A stretch of 56,843 nt of DNA, from NCBI RefSeq assembly GCF_003612555.1, contig NZ_RAZF01000017.1, positions 1 to 56,843 on the forward strand. The letters run 5' to 3'. The translations under genes were made by a program, and so were the position numbers. Positions within the stretch are counted from its first letter, which is position 1. Each line of letters starts with the position of its first letter. Positions 41,590 through 50,829 of this stretch are shown piece by piece. This DNA is from Acutalibacter sp. 1XD8-33 (lineage in GTDB: Bacteria; Bacillota; Clostridia; Oscillospirales; Acutalibacteraceae). Below the pieces are notes generated by a model. It worked only from the letters and a program-made list of their open reading frames with translations. It was not told where the DNA came from and did not search any database.

Positions 41590-42015
41590 GGGCGCCGTAA
41601 AAGTTTTTGATCAAACTTTTTTCAAAAAGTTTGTGGGGTTTGGGGCAACGCCCCAAGGTCTTGCCCTTGACCTGAAACACCTGAGAAAGCAACGCGGGAA
41701 AATAGGGGAACAGTCCAGTGGACTGTTCCCCGCAAGAAACCCACGTATGGGGTTTCCTGTTTGGCTTTGCATTTGCAAAGCCAACGAAAGCTATATAGCA
41801 CTGGCTGGTTCCGGTTTCCAGGGGATGCTTTTTCTCTTTGCAAAAAGCATCCCCTCTTTGCGCATTCTGCGCAAATTCACCCCTGCAAAAATGCGCTTCT
41901 CAGGAGGTAAGGTCAAGAGATAAGACCTTGAGGGCGTTGCCCTCAAACTCCCACCACCTTTGAAAAGGTGGACGAAACTTTTACCCTGGTGGGCTTTGCC
42001 GGAATCAGAAAGCCT
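41590..42015. repeat. Mosaic palindromic intergenic repeat block 10
   Basis: Starts 22 bases after the RNase H stop with GTAAAAGTTTTTGATCAAAC and a forward two-hairpin core (stem 1 CAAAC/GTTTG, stem 2 TTGGGGC/GCCCCAA). Then the CCTTGACC-ACACCTGAGAAAG arm, CAGTCC/GGACTG hairpin with loop AGT, GAAACCC-type hairpin, TTTGCATTTGCAAAG, CCCCT/AGGGG around 41820-41860, and a reverse core with CCACCTTT/AAAAGGTGG (41951-41968) ending GAAACTTTTACCCTGG. The block is thus bounded by inverted GTAAAAGTTT boxes. Confidence 0.88.
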
Positions 42016-42019
42016 GCGT

Positions 42020-43183
42020 CTATCCCCGCACAGCCTTCTCCAGGCGCTCCAGGGCCTCCTCCAGCACCCGCCGGGGCACCGCCAGATTCACCCGCTCGAA
42101 CCCCGCGCCCTCTTCGCCAAACATGTAGCCCTCGTCCAGGAACAGCTCCGCCTTCTGGACCATCATCTCCTCCAGCTCCTCCTTGGTCTTGCCCAGAGCA
42201 GTGCAGTCCAGCCAGAGAAGATAGGTGCCCTGCAGCTCCACAGGCTTGATCTCCGGCAGATTCTCCCGGATGAAATCCACCGCCAGCCGGTAGTTCTGGT
42301 GGATGGTCTCAATCATCTCCTCCATCCAGGCCTCGCACTGGGTATAGGCAATGCGGCAGGCCTCCAGGCCCAGAGCGGGGGGACCGCCGTGGCCCGCCAC
42401 CTTCCGGAACGCCTCCCGGTCCGCCTCGTTGGGGATGATGATGTTGGATGTCTGCATGGCCGCCAGATTGAAGGTCTTGCTGGGCGCGGTGCACACGATG
42501 ATCTCGTCCTCCGGGGCCACCGCGGCGATGACGGTGTGCTTGTGACCGGGCATGATGATGTCAAAGTGGATCTCGTCGCTGACAATGCGCACGTGGTTCT
42601 TCCGGCAGATTTCCGTGATCCGCCGGAGCTCCTCCTCGGTCCACACCCGGCCCACGGGGTTGTGGGGGCTGCACAGAATGAGCATTTTGCTGTTCTCCTC
42701 CGCCGCCAGCTTTTCCAGCAGGCCGAAGTCGATGGAATAAACGCCGCCCTCATAGACCAGGGGGCAGCGGACGGTCTGGCAGCTGTGGTTCTCAATGGCC
42801 ATGTAGAAGGGGTAGTAGACCGGCGTGAAGATGATGACCCCGTCGCCCGGCTGGCAGAAGGCCCGCACCGCGAACATCAGGGCCTCCACCACGCCCCGGG
42901 TGCCGCAGATCCACTCCGGCTCAATGTGCCAGCCGTGGCGCTTCTCCATCCAGGCGCAGACCGTGCCGAGATACTCCTCTGTGGGACCGGTGTAGCCCAG
43001 GATATGGGTGTCCATATAGGCCTTCAGGCCCTCCCCGATCTCCGGGGCGTTTTTGAACTCCATATCCGCCACGGAGAAGGGGACGATTCCCGGGGAGAGA
43101 TCGGGCTTTTTCTCCTTCATGCCGTTCCATTTTCCGCTGCCGTGCTGAGAGCGGTCGATCAGGGTCTCGAAATCGTACTTCAT
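42020..43183 (-). CDS. PatB/MalY-type PLP-dependent C-S lyase or aminotransferase
   Basis: 387 residues. MKYDFETLIDRSQHGSGKWNGM and VPFSVADMEFKNAPEI are characteristic of the MalY/PatB cystathionine beta-lyase subgroup. HNPVGRVWTEEEL and SDEIHFDI are fold-I motifs, and the Schiff-base Lys is in APSKTFNLAAMQTS. The likely reaction is cleavage of cystathionine or cysteine conjugates to homocysteine or thiol, pyruvate and ammonia. ATG 43183 has AAGGAG nine bases upstream. Confidence 0.9.
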   Translation of the reverse strand: MKYDFETLIDRSQHGSGKWNGMKEKKPDLSPGIVPFSVADMEFKNAPEIGEGLKAYMDTHILGYTGPTEEYLGTVCAWMEKRHGWHIEPEWICGTRGVVEALMFAVRAFCQPGDGVIIFTPVYYPFYMAIENHSCQTVRCPLVYEGGVYSIDFGLLEKLAAEENSKMLILCSPHNPVGRVWTEEELRRITEICRKNHVRIVSDEIHFDIIMPGHKHTVIAAVAPEDEIIVCTAPSKTFNLAAMQTSNIIIPNEADREAFRKVAGHGGPPALGLEACRIAYTQCEAWMEEMIETIHQNYRLAVDFIRENLPEIKPVELQGTYLLWLDCTALGKTKEELEEMMVQKAELFLDEGYMFGEEGAGFERVNLAVPRRVLEEALERLEKAVRG

Positions 43184-43204
43184 AGAGATTGCTCCTTTGT
43201 TTTT

Positions 43205-43548
43205 TGAGTAATATGGGGCCTCCATGCGCAAAGAAACGCGCATTCCGGCAAGACCTTGGAGGCGCTGCCTCCAAACCTCCGCGAGCTTTTGAAGAAAGCT
43301 AAGACTTCGCAGAGCGAAGTTTGCAAAACTTTTACGGTTGTTCGGTTAGCTCGTCAAAACACATAAAACCTTCACGACGAATGAAATGAGGAGTGACATT
43401 GCGCGGTCAAAGACTTGGCGTAGCCAAGTCTCAGGCGTCTAGGCCCCTTGCGGGGTGTGGGGGAGAGCGTCTGCCAGCGGTAGACACGCTGCGAACCGAC
43501 CGAGGCGGCAGCCGAGACCCAGCGCCCCACGACCTTGCCAGCGGCCCA
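43205..43548. repeat. Mosaic palindromic intergenic repeat block 11
   Basis: Contains GGAGGCGCTGCCTCC, GCGAGCTTTTGAAGAAAGCT, the GACTTCGCAGAGCGAAGT inverted repeat, AAACTTTTACGGTTG, GACGAATGAAATGAGGAG with GACATTGCGCGGTCAA (matches block 8), ACTTGGC/GCCAAGT with loop GTA and GTCTGCC/GGTAGAC arms. It ends at the methyltransferase stop codon. Confidence 0.82.
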
Positions 43549-44508
43549 TCACTGGCAGACCAGCGTGGCGAACCGGCACCGGGTTTCCCTGGCGGGCAGG
43601 GCGTCCACCCGCATCCCGGCGGCGATTTCCCCTTCGGGCGTGGGCTGGATCTGGAACCAGGGCCCCGCCTCCGGGCGGACCTGCCAGCCGCAGCGCTCCA
43701 TCATCCCCCGCAGCTGTTCCAAAGAGAACGCGCCGGGCAGGCCGACTTTGGCGGCGGCTCTGTGGTTGACCCCGTCCTCCTCCGGGAAGAACATGCACAT
43801 GGCGTAGAGGGTCCCTCCGCAGACCCGGCGCAGCTCTCGGAGAGCGGCCTCGGGCCCGGGGATGTTCTGCAGGCCCAGGCAGGTGGTGATGACCGGGACG
43901 GCGCCGTCCTCAAAGGGTATGTTCTTGGCGTCAAAGGCCATCAGACCCAGCCGCCCGCTTTGGAGATGCTCCCCCCAGCGGGAGGCCTGGTAATCCGCCA
44001 GCACGGTGGGAGACAGATCGCTGGCAATCAGAGGGGCCTCCACCTGAGAGAGAAGCTGGGAGATCAGCGTGCCCCGGCCGCTGGCAATGTCCAGCACAGG
44101 CCCGACGGCGCTTTTCAGGCTCTCTGTGATAAAGTCCATCTGGGCCTGGAAGCTGTCTCTGTATTCCTGGGGGTAGCACCGCGCCCAGGAGGCCTCGTGA
44201 ACCTCCACCGCCTCCCGGAAGCGCCCCTGGATTCGCAGCAGAGAGGCCTTGGCGGAGAGGTCCGCGCCGTTGAGGGTTTCCGGAGGGGCCGCCTCCAGAG
44301 CTTTGGAAAGGGCGGGGTTTTCCCCGAAAAACTCCTCCAGAGCCCTCTGGCTCTCGGCCCAGAAGTCCCCCGTTTCCGGCGGAAACAGGCAGGGAATCCC
44401 CCGTGCGCTGGGGAAGTCCGCACCGCAGGCCGTGCAGGAAAAGCCCCCCTCTCCGGTGGGGGCCAATTCTCCCCGGCACACCGGGCACACCGGATGGAGC
44501 CCGCTCAT
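43549..44508 (-). CDS. Class I SAM-dependent methyltransferase with zinc-ribbon N-terminus
   Basis: 319 residues. An N-terminal zinc ribbon (CPVCRGELA...FSCTACG followed by FPSARGIPCLFP) resembles the start of the RlmA/YcgJ-like methyltransferases. The SAM-binding motif I is VGPVLDIASGRGTLISQLL, with IASDLSP as motif II. Substrate unknown; rRNA and small-molecule targets are both possible. The ATG overlaps the nth stop (ATGA), so both come from one mRNA. Confidence 0.78.
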   Translation of the reverse strand: MSGLHPVCPVCRGELAPTGEGGFSCTACGADFPSARGIPCLFPPETGDFWAESQRALEEFFGENPALSKALEAAPPETLNGADLSAKASLLRIQGRFREAVEVHEASWARCYPQEYRDSFQAQMDFITESLKSAVGPVLDIASGRGTLISQLLSQVEAPLIASDLSPTVLADYQASRWGEHLQSGRLGLMAFDAKNIPFEDGAVPVITTCLGLQNIPGPEAALRELRRVCGGTLYAMCMFFPEEDGVNHRAAAKVGLPGAFSLEQLRGMMERCGWQVRPEAGPWFQIQPTPEGEIAAGMRVDALPARETRCRFATLVCQ

Positions 44509-45140
44509 ATCCCCACCTTGGGGCAGAACTCCGCCAGAGAACAGGCCCCGCATTTGGCGCTTCGGGCGGTACACACCGCCCGGCCGTGGAGCACCAGACG
44601 GTGGCAGAAATCGTTGGATTCCTCAGGGGGCAGCAGGGCCCGCAGGTCCTTCTCCACCTTTTCCGGGGCCTTATTGGCGGTCAGGCCCAGCCGCCCGGAG
44701 ATGCGGATGCAGTGGGTGTCCGTGACCACGGCGGGCTTGTGGAACACGTCCCCCAGAAGCAGGTTGGCGGTTTTCCGGCCCACGCCGGGCAGGCTGAGCA
44801 GGTCCTCCATGTTGTCCGGCACCTGCCCGCCGAAGTCGTCTCGGATTTTCCGGCAGGCCCCCAGAATGTCCCGAGCCTTTGCCCGGAAAAAGCCGCAGGA
44901 GTGGATCAGCTCCCCGATCTCCTCCTCGGTGCCCTCGCAGAAGGCCTCCAGGGTGGGGAAGCGGGCGAACAGGGCCGGGGTGACCAGATTGACCCGGGCG
45001 TCGGTGCACTGGGCGGCCAGGCGGGTGGCGATGAGCAGCTGGAGAGGGTCGGTGTATTCCAGAGAGCAGAGGGCGTCCGGATATTCTTTCTTCAGAGCGT
45101 CCACGGCCAGCAGGGCCCGCTCCTGGATAGTGATGGGCAT
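44505..45140 (-). CDS. nth: Endonuclease III
   Basis: 211 residues, DNA glycosylase/AP lyase for oxidised pyrimidines in base excision repair. The helix-hairpin-helix LPGVGRKTAN carries the catalytic Lys, VVTDTHCIR the catalytic Asp, and CTARSAKCGACSLAEFC the [4Fe-4S] cluster in the standard C-x6-C-x2-C-x5-C spacing. First gene of the nth-methyltransferase pair. Confidence 0.95.
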   Translation of the reverse strand: MPITIQERALLAVDALKKEYPDALCSLEYTDPLQLLIATRLAAQCTDARVNLVTPALFARFPTLEAFCEGTEEEIGELIHSCGFFRAKARDILGACRKIRDDFGGQVPDNMEDLLSLPGVGRKTANLLLGDVFHKPAVVTDTHCIRISGRLGLTANKAPEKVEKDLRALLPPEESNDFCHRLVLHGRAVCTARSAKCGACSLAEFCPKVGI

Positions 45141-45224
45141 AGGCGTGCCTCCTTTTGCTTTTTTCTACATCATACACCAAAATCCGGCCGTTGACAAGGG
45201 AAAAACCAGGACATATAATTTAAG

Positions 45225-46130
45225 TGTGATTTTTTGAGGGGGAACGGTGCGCGCGGCGGCTGAGCAAGGAGCACAAGTCCGGGCACATTTTCTGGCTGGG
45301 ATGCTGCGCCCGCCGCTGACGTTCTCCGCATCCGCCCCGCTCGGGTTCGTCCATAGGACGAACCGCCGGGGAAACGGTCAAAGCCCGTTTCCCCACGGCC
45401 ATTTTGCGGCTCGCCGCAAAATGTGAGCGGGGCGCCCGACGCGAGGAATGGAGCGATGAGATAGCAAGGTTTCGTCAGGCGTCATGAGTTTTGCAAAGCT
45501 GGGTGCTGGACGCCCGCCGCGCCAAGAATGGTGAAATGAGCAGGCTGGGTTTCGCGGTAGTGTCAAAAAGATAAACACTCGCATAGCTCGGTTTATCTTT
45601 CCGTTTTCCTGCGGAAAACTCGCCGGGCTGGGTGCGTTTCTTCACGCCGCTGGCCGGTTCCGGTTTCCAGGGGAGCTTTTTATTCAGTTGCAAAAGAGAT
45701 TCATCTCGCACGGCGAGATGAACTCTCCGCCCCCCTCTTGTATAGTTAACCGAGCGCAGCGAGTGTTGACCTATTATTCACCACCCGCAAAAATTGCGCT
45801 TCTCAGGCTATTAAGGGCAAGATCTTGGGGACGCCGGTCTCGCTTGCCGCTTCGGTCGGTTCGCAGCATGGTCTGCAATACTTGGCTTTGCCAAGTATCC
45901 GGCAGAACGCTCACCCCTCAAACTTCCACGAGCTTTTGAAGAAAGCTAAGACTTCGCAGAGCGAAGTCTGCAAAACTTTTACGATGGTTCGGTTAGCTTG
46001 TCACAACATCAAAACCTTCACGACGAATGTAATGAGGAGTGGGTAAAATGTTTCGTAGACTTCGTTCTACGAAGTCTTACCTTTCTCAAAGGTTGCGGAG
46101 GTTTGGAGGCAGAGCCTCCAAGGTCTTAAA
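45225..46130. repeat. Mosaic palindromic intergenic repeat block 12
   Basis: About 0.9 kb without a credible gene. Modules: AACGGTGCGCGCGGCGGCT...GCAAGGAGCAC (as at 47.34 kb), GGTTCGTCC hairpin with loop ATA (45344-45364), GGGGAAACGG/CCGTTTCCCC with one mismatch, CATTTTGCGG/CCGCAAAATG, GAGTTTTGC, TTTCGCGGTAGTGTCAAAAA, the GAGATTCATCTCG inverted repeat, reverse GTTAAC region, TACTTGGC/GCCAAGTA with loop TTT, GAGCTTTTGAAGAAAGCT, AAACTTTTACGATGG, CGACGAATG box and a TAAAATGTTTCGTAGACTTCG end unit. It ends next to the TraX-like gene's ribosome site. Confidence 0.88.
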
Positions 46131-46144
46131 AAAAGGAGGATTTC

Positions 46145-46798
46145 ATGAGCTCTGCGGCGCTGCAATGCCTCGCCCTTGGGACCATGCTCATCGACCACAT
46201 CGGCTTTCGGCTCTTCCCCCAGACAGAGCCCCTGCGGATGGTGGGGCGGCTGGCATTTCCCATCTTCGCCTTTCTGCTGGCGGAGGGCTTCGTAAAAACC
46301 GGGGACCGGAAGCGGTACTTCCTGCGGCTGGGGGCCTTCGCCCTGCTGTCCGAGATCCCATACAAGATTTTCGTGTACGGGGACCGGTGGGGTACATATA
46401 TGGGAGTGAACCCCTGGCGGAACGTATTTTTCGAGCTGGTGCTCATGTTCCTGGCCCTCTGGTGCGCGGAGCGGGGAGGACTCTTCTGGCTGGGCGCCGG
46501 GGGACTGGCGGTGCTGGCAGAGGCCCTGGGGACCATGTACGGGGGTTACGGCGTGCTGCTGGCCATGGGATTTTTCCTGTTCCGGGAGAAGCGCTGGGCG
46601 GGGATGCTTTGCCTTGGTGCGCTGACGCTTTTATACTGCGGCTTTCACAATAGCTGGTTTCAGATCTGGGCCGTCGGGGCGGCGGTTCCCCTGGGCTTTT
46701 ACAACGGCCAGCAGGGACGGCGGCTGCCCCGGTACTTCGGCTATGTGTTCTACCCCGCCCATCTGCTGGCCATTTACGCCGTCTGGCTGGCTTTTTAA
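46145..46798 (+). CDS. TraX family membrane protein
   Basis: 217 residues with six to eight hydrophobic segments. LQCLALGTMLIDHIGFRLFP, RMVGRLAFPIFAFLLAEGF and the terminal YVFYPAHLLAIYAVW are the TraX signature (F-pilin acetylase family). Chromosomal TraX homologues without any conjugation genes are common in Firmicutes and are thought to acetylate unknown surface or cell-wall components. AAAAGGAGGA precedes the ATG. It is isolated between two long repeat blocks. Confidence 0.85.
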   Translation: MSSAALQCLALGTMLIDHIGFRLFPQTEPLRMVGRLAFPIFAFLLAEGFVKTGDRKRYFLRLGAFALLSEIPYKIFVYGDRWGTYMGVNPWRNVFFELVLMFLALWCAERGGLFWLGAGGLAVLAEALGTMYGGYGVLLAMGFFLFREKRWAGMLCLGALTLLYCGFHNSWFQIWAVGAAVPLGFYNGQQGRRLPRYFGYVFYPAHLLAIYAVWLAF

Positions 46799-47750
46799 GG
46801 TCGTGGGGCGTTGGGTCTCGCCTGGTCTCGTCTGCCGACTCGGTCGGGTCAGAACGATTGCCACCGGCAATCTTCCCCGGCTCGGTCGGTTCGCGGCGTG
46901 TCTGCCACTGGCGATTGTCGCCCCCTAAGAACCCCACAAACTGTTTGAAAAGAAGTTTAAGACGTTACCTTCGGTAAGTCTCAAAAACTTTTACCCTGCT
47001 TCCTCACTTCGTTCGTCGCACACGGCGCGAAGAATGGCGAAAAGATAGGGCTAGGTTTCGCCGTGTGTCATGAGTTTTGCTTCGCAAAACTCTGCCAAGC
47101 TGGGCGCAGGCGCACTCAGCTAGCCAGGGTAAAAGTTTCGTCAACCTTTTCAAAGGTTGCAGGGTGTGGGACGGAGTCCCATGGTTTTGCCTTTGACCTT
47201 AAACTCCTAAGAAGCGCATTTTTGGTGGTGAATTGACGGGCGAAGCCCGGCAAGAGGCCCCTTTTTGCAAGAAAGAGGCCTAGTCTCGGGGTAAGCCAGC
47301 TCTGTGGGCAGCATGTGCTTTTTTTGATGGGTGGAGAACGGCGCGCACGGCGGCTAGGCAAGGAGCACAAGTCCGGGCACGTTTTCTAGCTGGGCGCGGG
47401 CACACGCCGCTGGCTTTTGCCGCATGTGCCCCGCACCCAGCCCTGCAGAGTTTTCCGCAGGAAAACGGAAAGATAAACCGAGCCGCGCGAGTGTTTATCT
47501 TTTTGTCACGACCGCGAAGCCTAGCCTACGCCTTGCATTTGCTTGGCGCGGTGTACCCCGCTCGCATTTTGCGGCAGGCCGCAAAATGGCCGTGGGAAAA
47601 CGGGCAAAGCCCGTTTTCCCGGCGGTTCGTCCGAAGGACGAACCCGAGCGGGGCCCGTCGCGCCCACAGCCCCCCTTCAAAAACAAACAGAAAAGCAAAA
47701 GCAGACCCCAGGGCGAAAAGCTCCGGGGCCCGCTTTTTCATTCTACTTCC
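46799..47750. repeat. Mosaic palindromic intergenic repeat block 13
   Basis: Starts right after the TraX-like stop. It includes AAACTGTTTGAAAAGAAGTTT with GACGTTACCTTCGGTAAGTC, CAAAAACTTTTACCCTG, GAGTTTTGC with loop TTC (about 47073), AGCCAGGGTAAAAGTTTCGTC, a forward two-hairpin core (CAACC/GGTTG 47142-47159; GTGGGAC/GTCCCAT 47165-47181), GGCCTC repeats, AACGGCGCGCACGGCGGCT, GAGTTTTCC hairpin, CATTTTGCGG inverted pair, GGGAAAACGGGC with loop AAA (47594-47620) and GGTTCGTCC with loop GAA (47624-47644). It ends close to the esterase stop. Confidence 0.88.
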
Positions 47751-47759
47751 ATGCGGGAA

Positions 47760-49328
47760 TCAGTGCAGGAAGATCTGCTCCTCGTCGTCCTCGGGCGGGG
47801 TGAAGGGATTGGGCGCTACCGGCAGATAGGCGGCGTAAAGGGCGTCGTCGTGGTGGTGGCGCATCTCGCAGGCCCGGTCGAAGATCATGGTGGCGGCGTC
47901 GTCCGGGGTGCAGGCGTCCCAGTGGGGCAGGGACGGGTAGTTGGGGTCGCCGTACTTGGCGAAGTTCACGAAGGAACCCGCCATCTGCTCCTCCAGCCGG
48001 TCGGACACGCCGGGAATGTCGCAGATGGGCACAATGTGGGTGTTGTGGAAGAAGAAGGGGATGTCCGCGCAGTGCCAGGCGGGGTGGCCGTCGTCCAGGG
48101 GCATGTCCAGATTGAACAGGTAGCAGTAGGAGGGAGACTCCGGGTGCTGGGCCTTCTTCCGGGCGAAGTCCTTGGTGGCCTCCCGGCACATGGCGTCCAG
48201 GGAGAGCAGGTCGGTGAGGTTCTTCTCCGGGTAGCACTCCCGGAAGAGCCGGGCGACCTCTTCGGCGTTGCCCCGGAGCTTCTTCGCGACCATGGCCATG
48301 CGCTCCTCCTTGGTGAGCTCGTCCTTATGGGGCACGCCGGGGGCAAAGGCGAACTCCCCGAACACGCTGCCGATGATGGTGGGGATGGTCTTGGCGTGGT
48401 CCGTGAAGCCCACCTCCCTGGGGTCGCCCACGTAGAACTCGTTCTCCAGGGGGCCGTTGCCGGTGTAGTGGCCCTGCTTGGCGATCTCCGGGGCCACGGC
48501 CTTATATGCCTCCGCCAGCTTTTCATACTCGATGGTCTCCAGCTGCTCCACCTGATCCGCCGTGAGGCCCAGATGCTGGAGCATGGCCTCGATGAGGGGG
48601 CGGCTGTCCTTGTCCGGGGCGGGGCCCAGCAGGCCGTCGAACACGCCGCTCATGATGATGCCTTTGTGGAAGAGGCCGTCCGCCTCGGGGATCTGCATCA
48701 GGTTGAACACCTTGGCCCCGCCGCCGGACTGGCCGAAGATGGTCACGTTGTCCGGGTCGCCGCCGAAGCCCGCGATGTTCTCGTGGACCCACTCCAGAGC
48801 GGCCACCAGATCTGCGTTGCCCGCGTTGGCGGAGTTCTGGTACTTCTCCCCGTAGGGGGACAGGTCCAGGTAGCCCAGGATGTTCAGCCGGTGGTTCAGG
48901 GTGACCACCACCACGTCGCCGAACTTGGAGAGGGCGTCGCCGTCATAGGCCACCTGCTCGATGGAAGAGCCCGCAGAGAAGCCGCCCCCGTGGAGCCAGA
49001 CCATGACGGGTTTCTTGGCGGCGGGATCGATGGAGGGGCTCCATATGTTCAGATACTGGCAGTTCTCGTCCTTGGGCCAGTAGCGGTGGGGCACCATCAC
49101 CTCGCCCTGGGCGGTCTCCCGGTCCAGCATGGGGCTGACGTAGCCGTAAGAGAGGGCGTCCTTCACGCCCTCCCAGGGCGCGGGAGGCGTGGGGGGCTGG
49201 AAGCGCTTGGCGTCCGCGTACTTGATGCCGTGGAAGGTATAGGTGCCGTCCCAGAGGAAGCCCCGGAGCTTTCCGGCCTTGGTCTGGACGATGGGGGAGG
49301 TGGTGGAGCAGACGAACTGTTTTGCCAT
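47760..49328 (-). CDS. Type-B carboxylesterase
   Basis: About 522 residues of the cholinesterase-like carboxylesterase family. Oxyanion hole VWLHGGGFSAGSS, nucleophile elbow IFGQSGGGAKVFNL, catalytic acid in SVFGEFAF and His in HPAWHCADIPFFF. Typical length for para-nitrobenzyl-esterase-type enzymes; no signal peptide, hence cytosolic. It hydrolyses ester bonds of unknown xenobiotic or natural substrates. ATG 49328 has AAAGGAA nine bases upstream. Confidence 0.92.
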   Translation of the reverse strand: MAKQFVCSTTSPIVQTKAGKLRGFLWDGTYTFHGIKYADAKRFQPPTPPAPWEGVKDALSYGYVSPMLDRETAQGEVMVPHRYWPKDENCQYLNIWSPSIDPAAKKPVMVWLHGGGFSAGSSIEQVAYDGDALSKFGDVVVVTLNHRLNILGYLDLSPYGEKYQNSANAGNADLVAALEWVHENIAGFGGDPDNVTIFGQSGGGAKVFNLMQIPEADGLFHKGIIMSGVFDGLLGPAPDKDSRPLIEAMLQHLGLTADQVEQLETIEYEKLAEAYKAVAPEIAKQGHYTGNGPLENEFYVGDPREVGFTDHAKTIPTIIGSVFGEFAFAPGVPHKDELTKEERMAMVAKKLRGNAEEVARLFRECYPEKNLTDLLSLDAMCREATKDFARKKAQHPESPSYCYLFNLDMPLDDGHPAWHCADIPFFFHNTHIVPICDIPGVSDRLEEQMAGSFVNFAKYGDPNYPSLPHWDACTPDDAATMIFDRACEMRHHHDDALYAAYLPVAPNPFTPPEDDEEQIFLH

Positions 49329-49431
49329 AGTCAATCGTTCCTTTCAGGGAATATTTTTCATCTGCAACTATTTTACTATAAATTGGAAGGATGATCAAGA
49401 GAAAATAGGAAAAATGTGGGGGTGTTTGTGA

Positions 49432-49790
49432 AGTAATAGGAGGCCTCCGGCACACCGCGCCAAGCGGAGCGAAATGAGCAGGCTAGGTTTCGCGGTGGTG
49501 TCAAAAAGATTAACACTCGCACGGCTCGGTCTATCTTTCCGTTTCCGCCCCAGCCGTGAGACGGCTGTCTTTTGCTGCGCAAAAGTGCGGCGAAAACTCT
49601 GCCAAGCTGGGTGCGGACGCTCTCAGCTGGCCAGGGGCCTGTCTCAGCTGCCGCTTCCGTCGCCGACCGAAGCGGCAGCTGAGACTCAACGCCCCTAAGC
49701 CGCTGGAGGGTGAGCGTCTGCCAGTGGCAGACACGCCGCGAACCGACCGAGCCGGCAGGCGAGACTCCAACACATCGTCTAAAACATCGT
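49432..49790. repeat. Mosaic palindromic intergenic repeat block 14
   Basis: Begins GGCCTCCGGCACACCGCGCCAAGC, then TTTCGCGGTGGTGTCAAAAA and CTCGGTCTATCTTTCCG (as block 6), CAGCCGTGAGACGGCTG, TTTTGC-TGC-GCAAAA hairpin, CTCAGCTGGCCAG, CGACCGAAGCGGCAGCTGAGAC facing GTCTCAGCTGCCGCTTC, GTCTGCC/GGCAGAC with loop AGT, and CCGGCAGGCGAGAC. Confidence 0.85.
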
Positions 49791-49818
49791 CCCAAACCAT
49801 CGCCCAACACACACGCCC

Positions 49819-49852
49819 GAACAAGTCTTCCCAGGAGGGCTTGTTCTATTTT
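49819..49852 (+). terminator. Terminator-like stem-loop upstream of spoIIIAA
   Basis: Stem GAACAAGTC / GGCTTGTTC (one G-U) with inner TTCC/GGA pairs, followed by TATTTTC. It would stop plus-strand read-through from the repeat region into the sporulation operon. Confidence 0.6.
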
Positions 49853-49872
49853 CTCCCGGACAACCATAGAAT
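49845..49872 (+). promoter_or_regulatory. Candidate sigma-E promoter of the spoIIIA operon
   Basis: TCTATTT (49845-49851), 13-bp spacer, CATAGAAT (49865-49872), compared with the Bacillus sigma-E pattern around KMATATT-N13/14-CATACAMT. The position, 28 bases before the start codon, suits the known sigma-E control of spoIIIA. The match is imperfect. Confidence 0.45.
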
Positions 49873-49899
49873 GGACCAGACACAAAAAGGAGTGAGACG

Positions 49900-50829
49900 A
49901 TGAAAACCATGGGATTTGACGCGGTGGCGGGGCGGCTGCCCCTGTACGGGAAGGAGCTTCTGGCACTGCCCGGTCCGGTGAAGGACCAGGCCTTTGACAT
50001 CCGCTTTTCCGTTGGCCAGCCGGTGACGGTGTGCGGGAGGGAGGGGGCGGTTTACCTGCGGGAGTCCGGAGGAATGTCCAGAGCTTTAGAACCGGGGCTG
50101 GCCACTGTCTTTGCCGGTGACATCAAGGAGCTGTTTTTCTCCGTGTGCGGGCATTCGGTGTTCAGCCATGAAAACGAAATCCGGGAGGGCTATGTGAACT
50201 GGGACGGCCTGTGCCGGGTGGGCGTCTGTGGCACGGCCGTAACGGAGAACCACCGGGTAAAAGCCCTGCGGGACATCACCTCTCTGGTGTTCCGGATTCC
50301 CCGGGACGTGCCCGGCTGCGGGGACAGGCTTTTTCAAAAAGGAGTTGACCCAGCCCGGGGGCTGCTCATCGCCGGAGAGCCCAGCAGCGGCAAGACCACC
50401 TTTCTCCGGGACGTGGCCCGGTCCCTGTCCCTGGGGCGGTTCGGGCCCAGCCGCCGGGTGGCGGTACTGGATTGCCGGGGAGAGCTGGGTGGATTCGACC
50501 TGGGGCCCTGCGCGGACATACTTCGGGGCTATCCCAAGGCCGAGGCCTTTGACGCCGCCATCCGAACGCTTTCGCCGGAGGTCTTGGTGTGCGACGAGCT
50601 GGCCCCCCAGGACCTGGAGCCGGTGCTGCGGTCGGTCTATGCCGGAGTGGGGCTGGTGGCTACCGTGCACGCGCAGGCCCGCCACATCAAAAGCCGCCCC
50701 CTTTGCCGGGAGCTGCTGGACACAGGGGCGTTTCAAACGCTGGCTGTTCTGGCGGGGCGGGGAAGCCCCGGCCGTCTGGCCTATGTGGAGGTCGAGAGAG
50801 AGTTCCGCCGGGAAAGCTGGGCTGGGTGA
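49900..50829 (+). CDS. spoIIIAA: Stage III sporulation protein AA (ATPase)
   Basis: 309 residues. Secretion-ATPase-like protein with Walker A GEPSSGKTT (159-167), Walker B LVCDEL and the Asp-box VAVLDCRGELGGF. SpoIIIAA is thought to energise the SpoIIIA-SpoIIQ channel that links mother cell and forespore. AAGGAG stands upstream of ATG 49900. Stop TGA overlaps the spoIIIAB ATG by one base. Confidence 0.93.
   Translation: MKTMGFDAVAGRLPLYGKELLALPGPVKDQAFDIRFSVGQPVTVCGREGAVYLRESGGMSRALEPGLATVFAGDIKELFFSVCGHSVFSHENEIREGYVNWDGLCRVGVCGTAVTENHRVKALRDITSLVFRIPRDVPGCGDRLFQKGVDPARGLLIAGEPSSGKTTFLRDVARSLSLGRFGPSRRVAVLDCRGELGGFDLGPCADILRGYPKAEAFDAAIRTLSPEVLVCDELAPQDLEPVLRSVYAGVGLVATVHAQARHIKSRPLCRELLDTGAFQTLAVLAGRGSPGRLAYVEVEREFRRESWAG

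Noticed and set aside
46145-46798. TraX-like gene as evidence of a conjugative element
   Set aside because: No relaxase, coupling protein or other transfer gene is nearby, and chromosomal TraX homologues are common in Firmicutes.
47395-49394. Long plus-strand frame opposite the carboxylesterase
   Set aside because: It is the antisense shadow of a clear esterase with an intact catalytic triad; its product is Gly/Val/His-rich without domain signatures.
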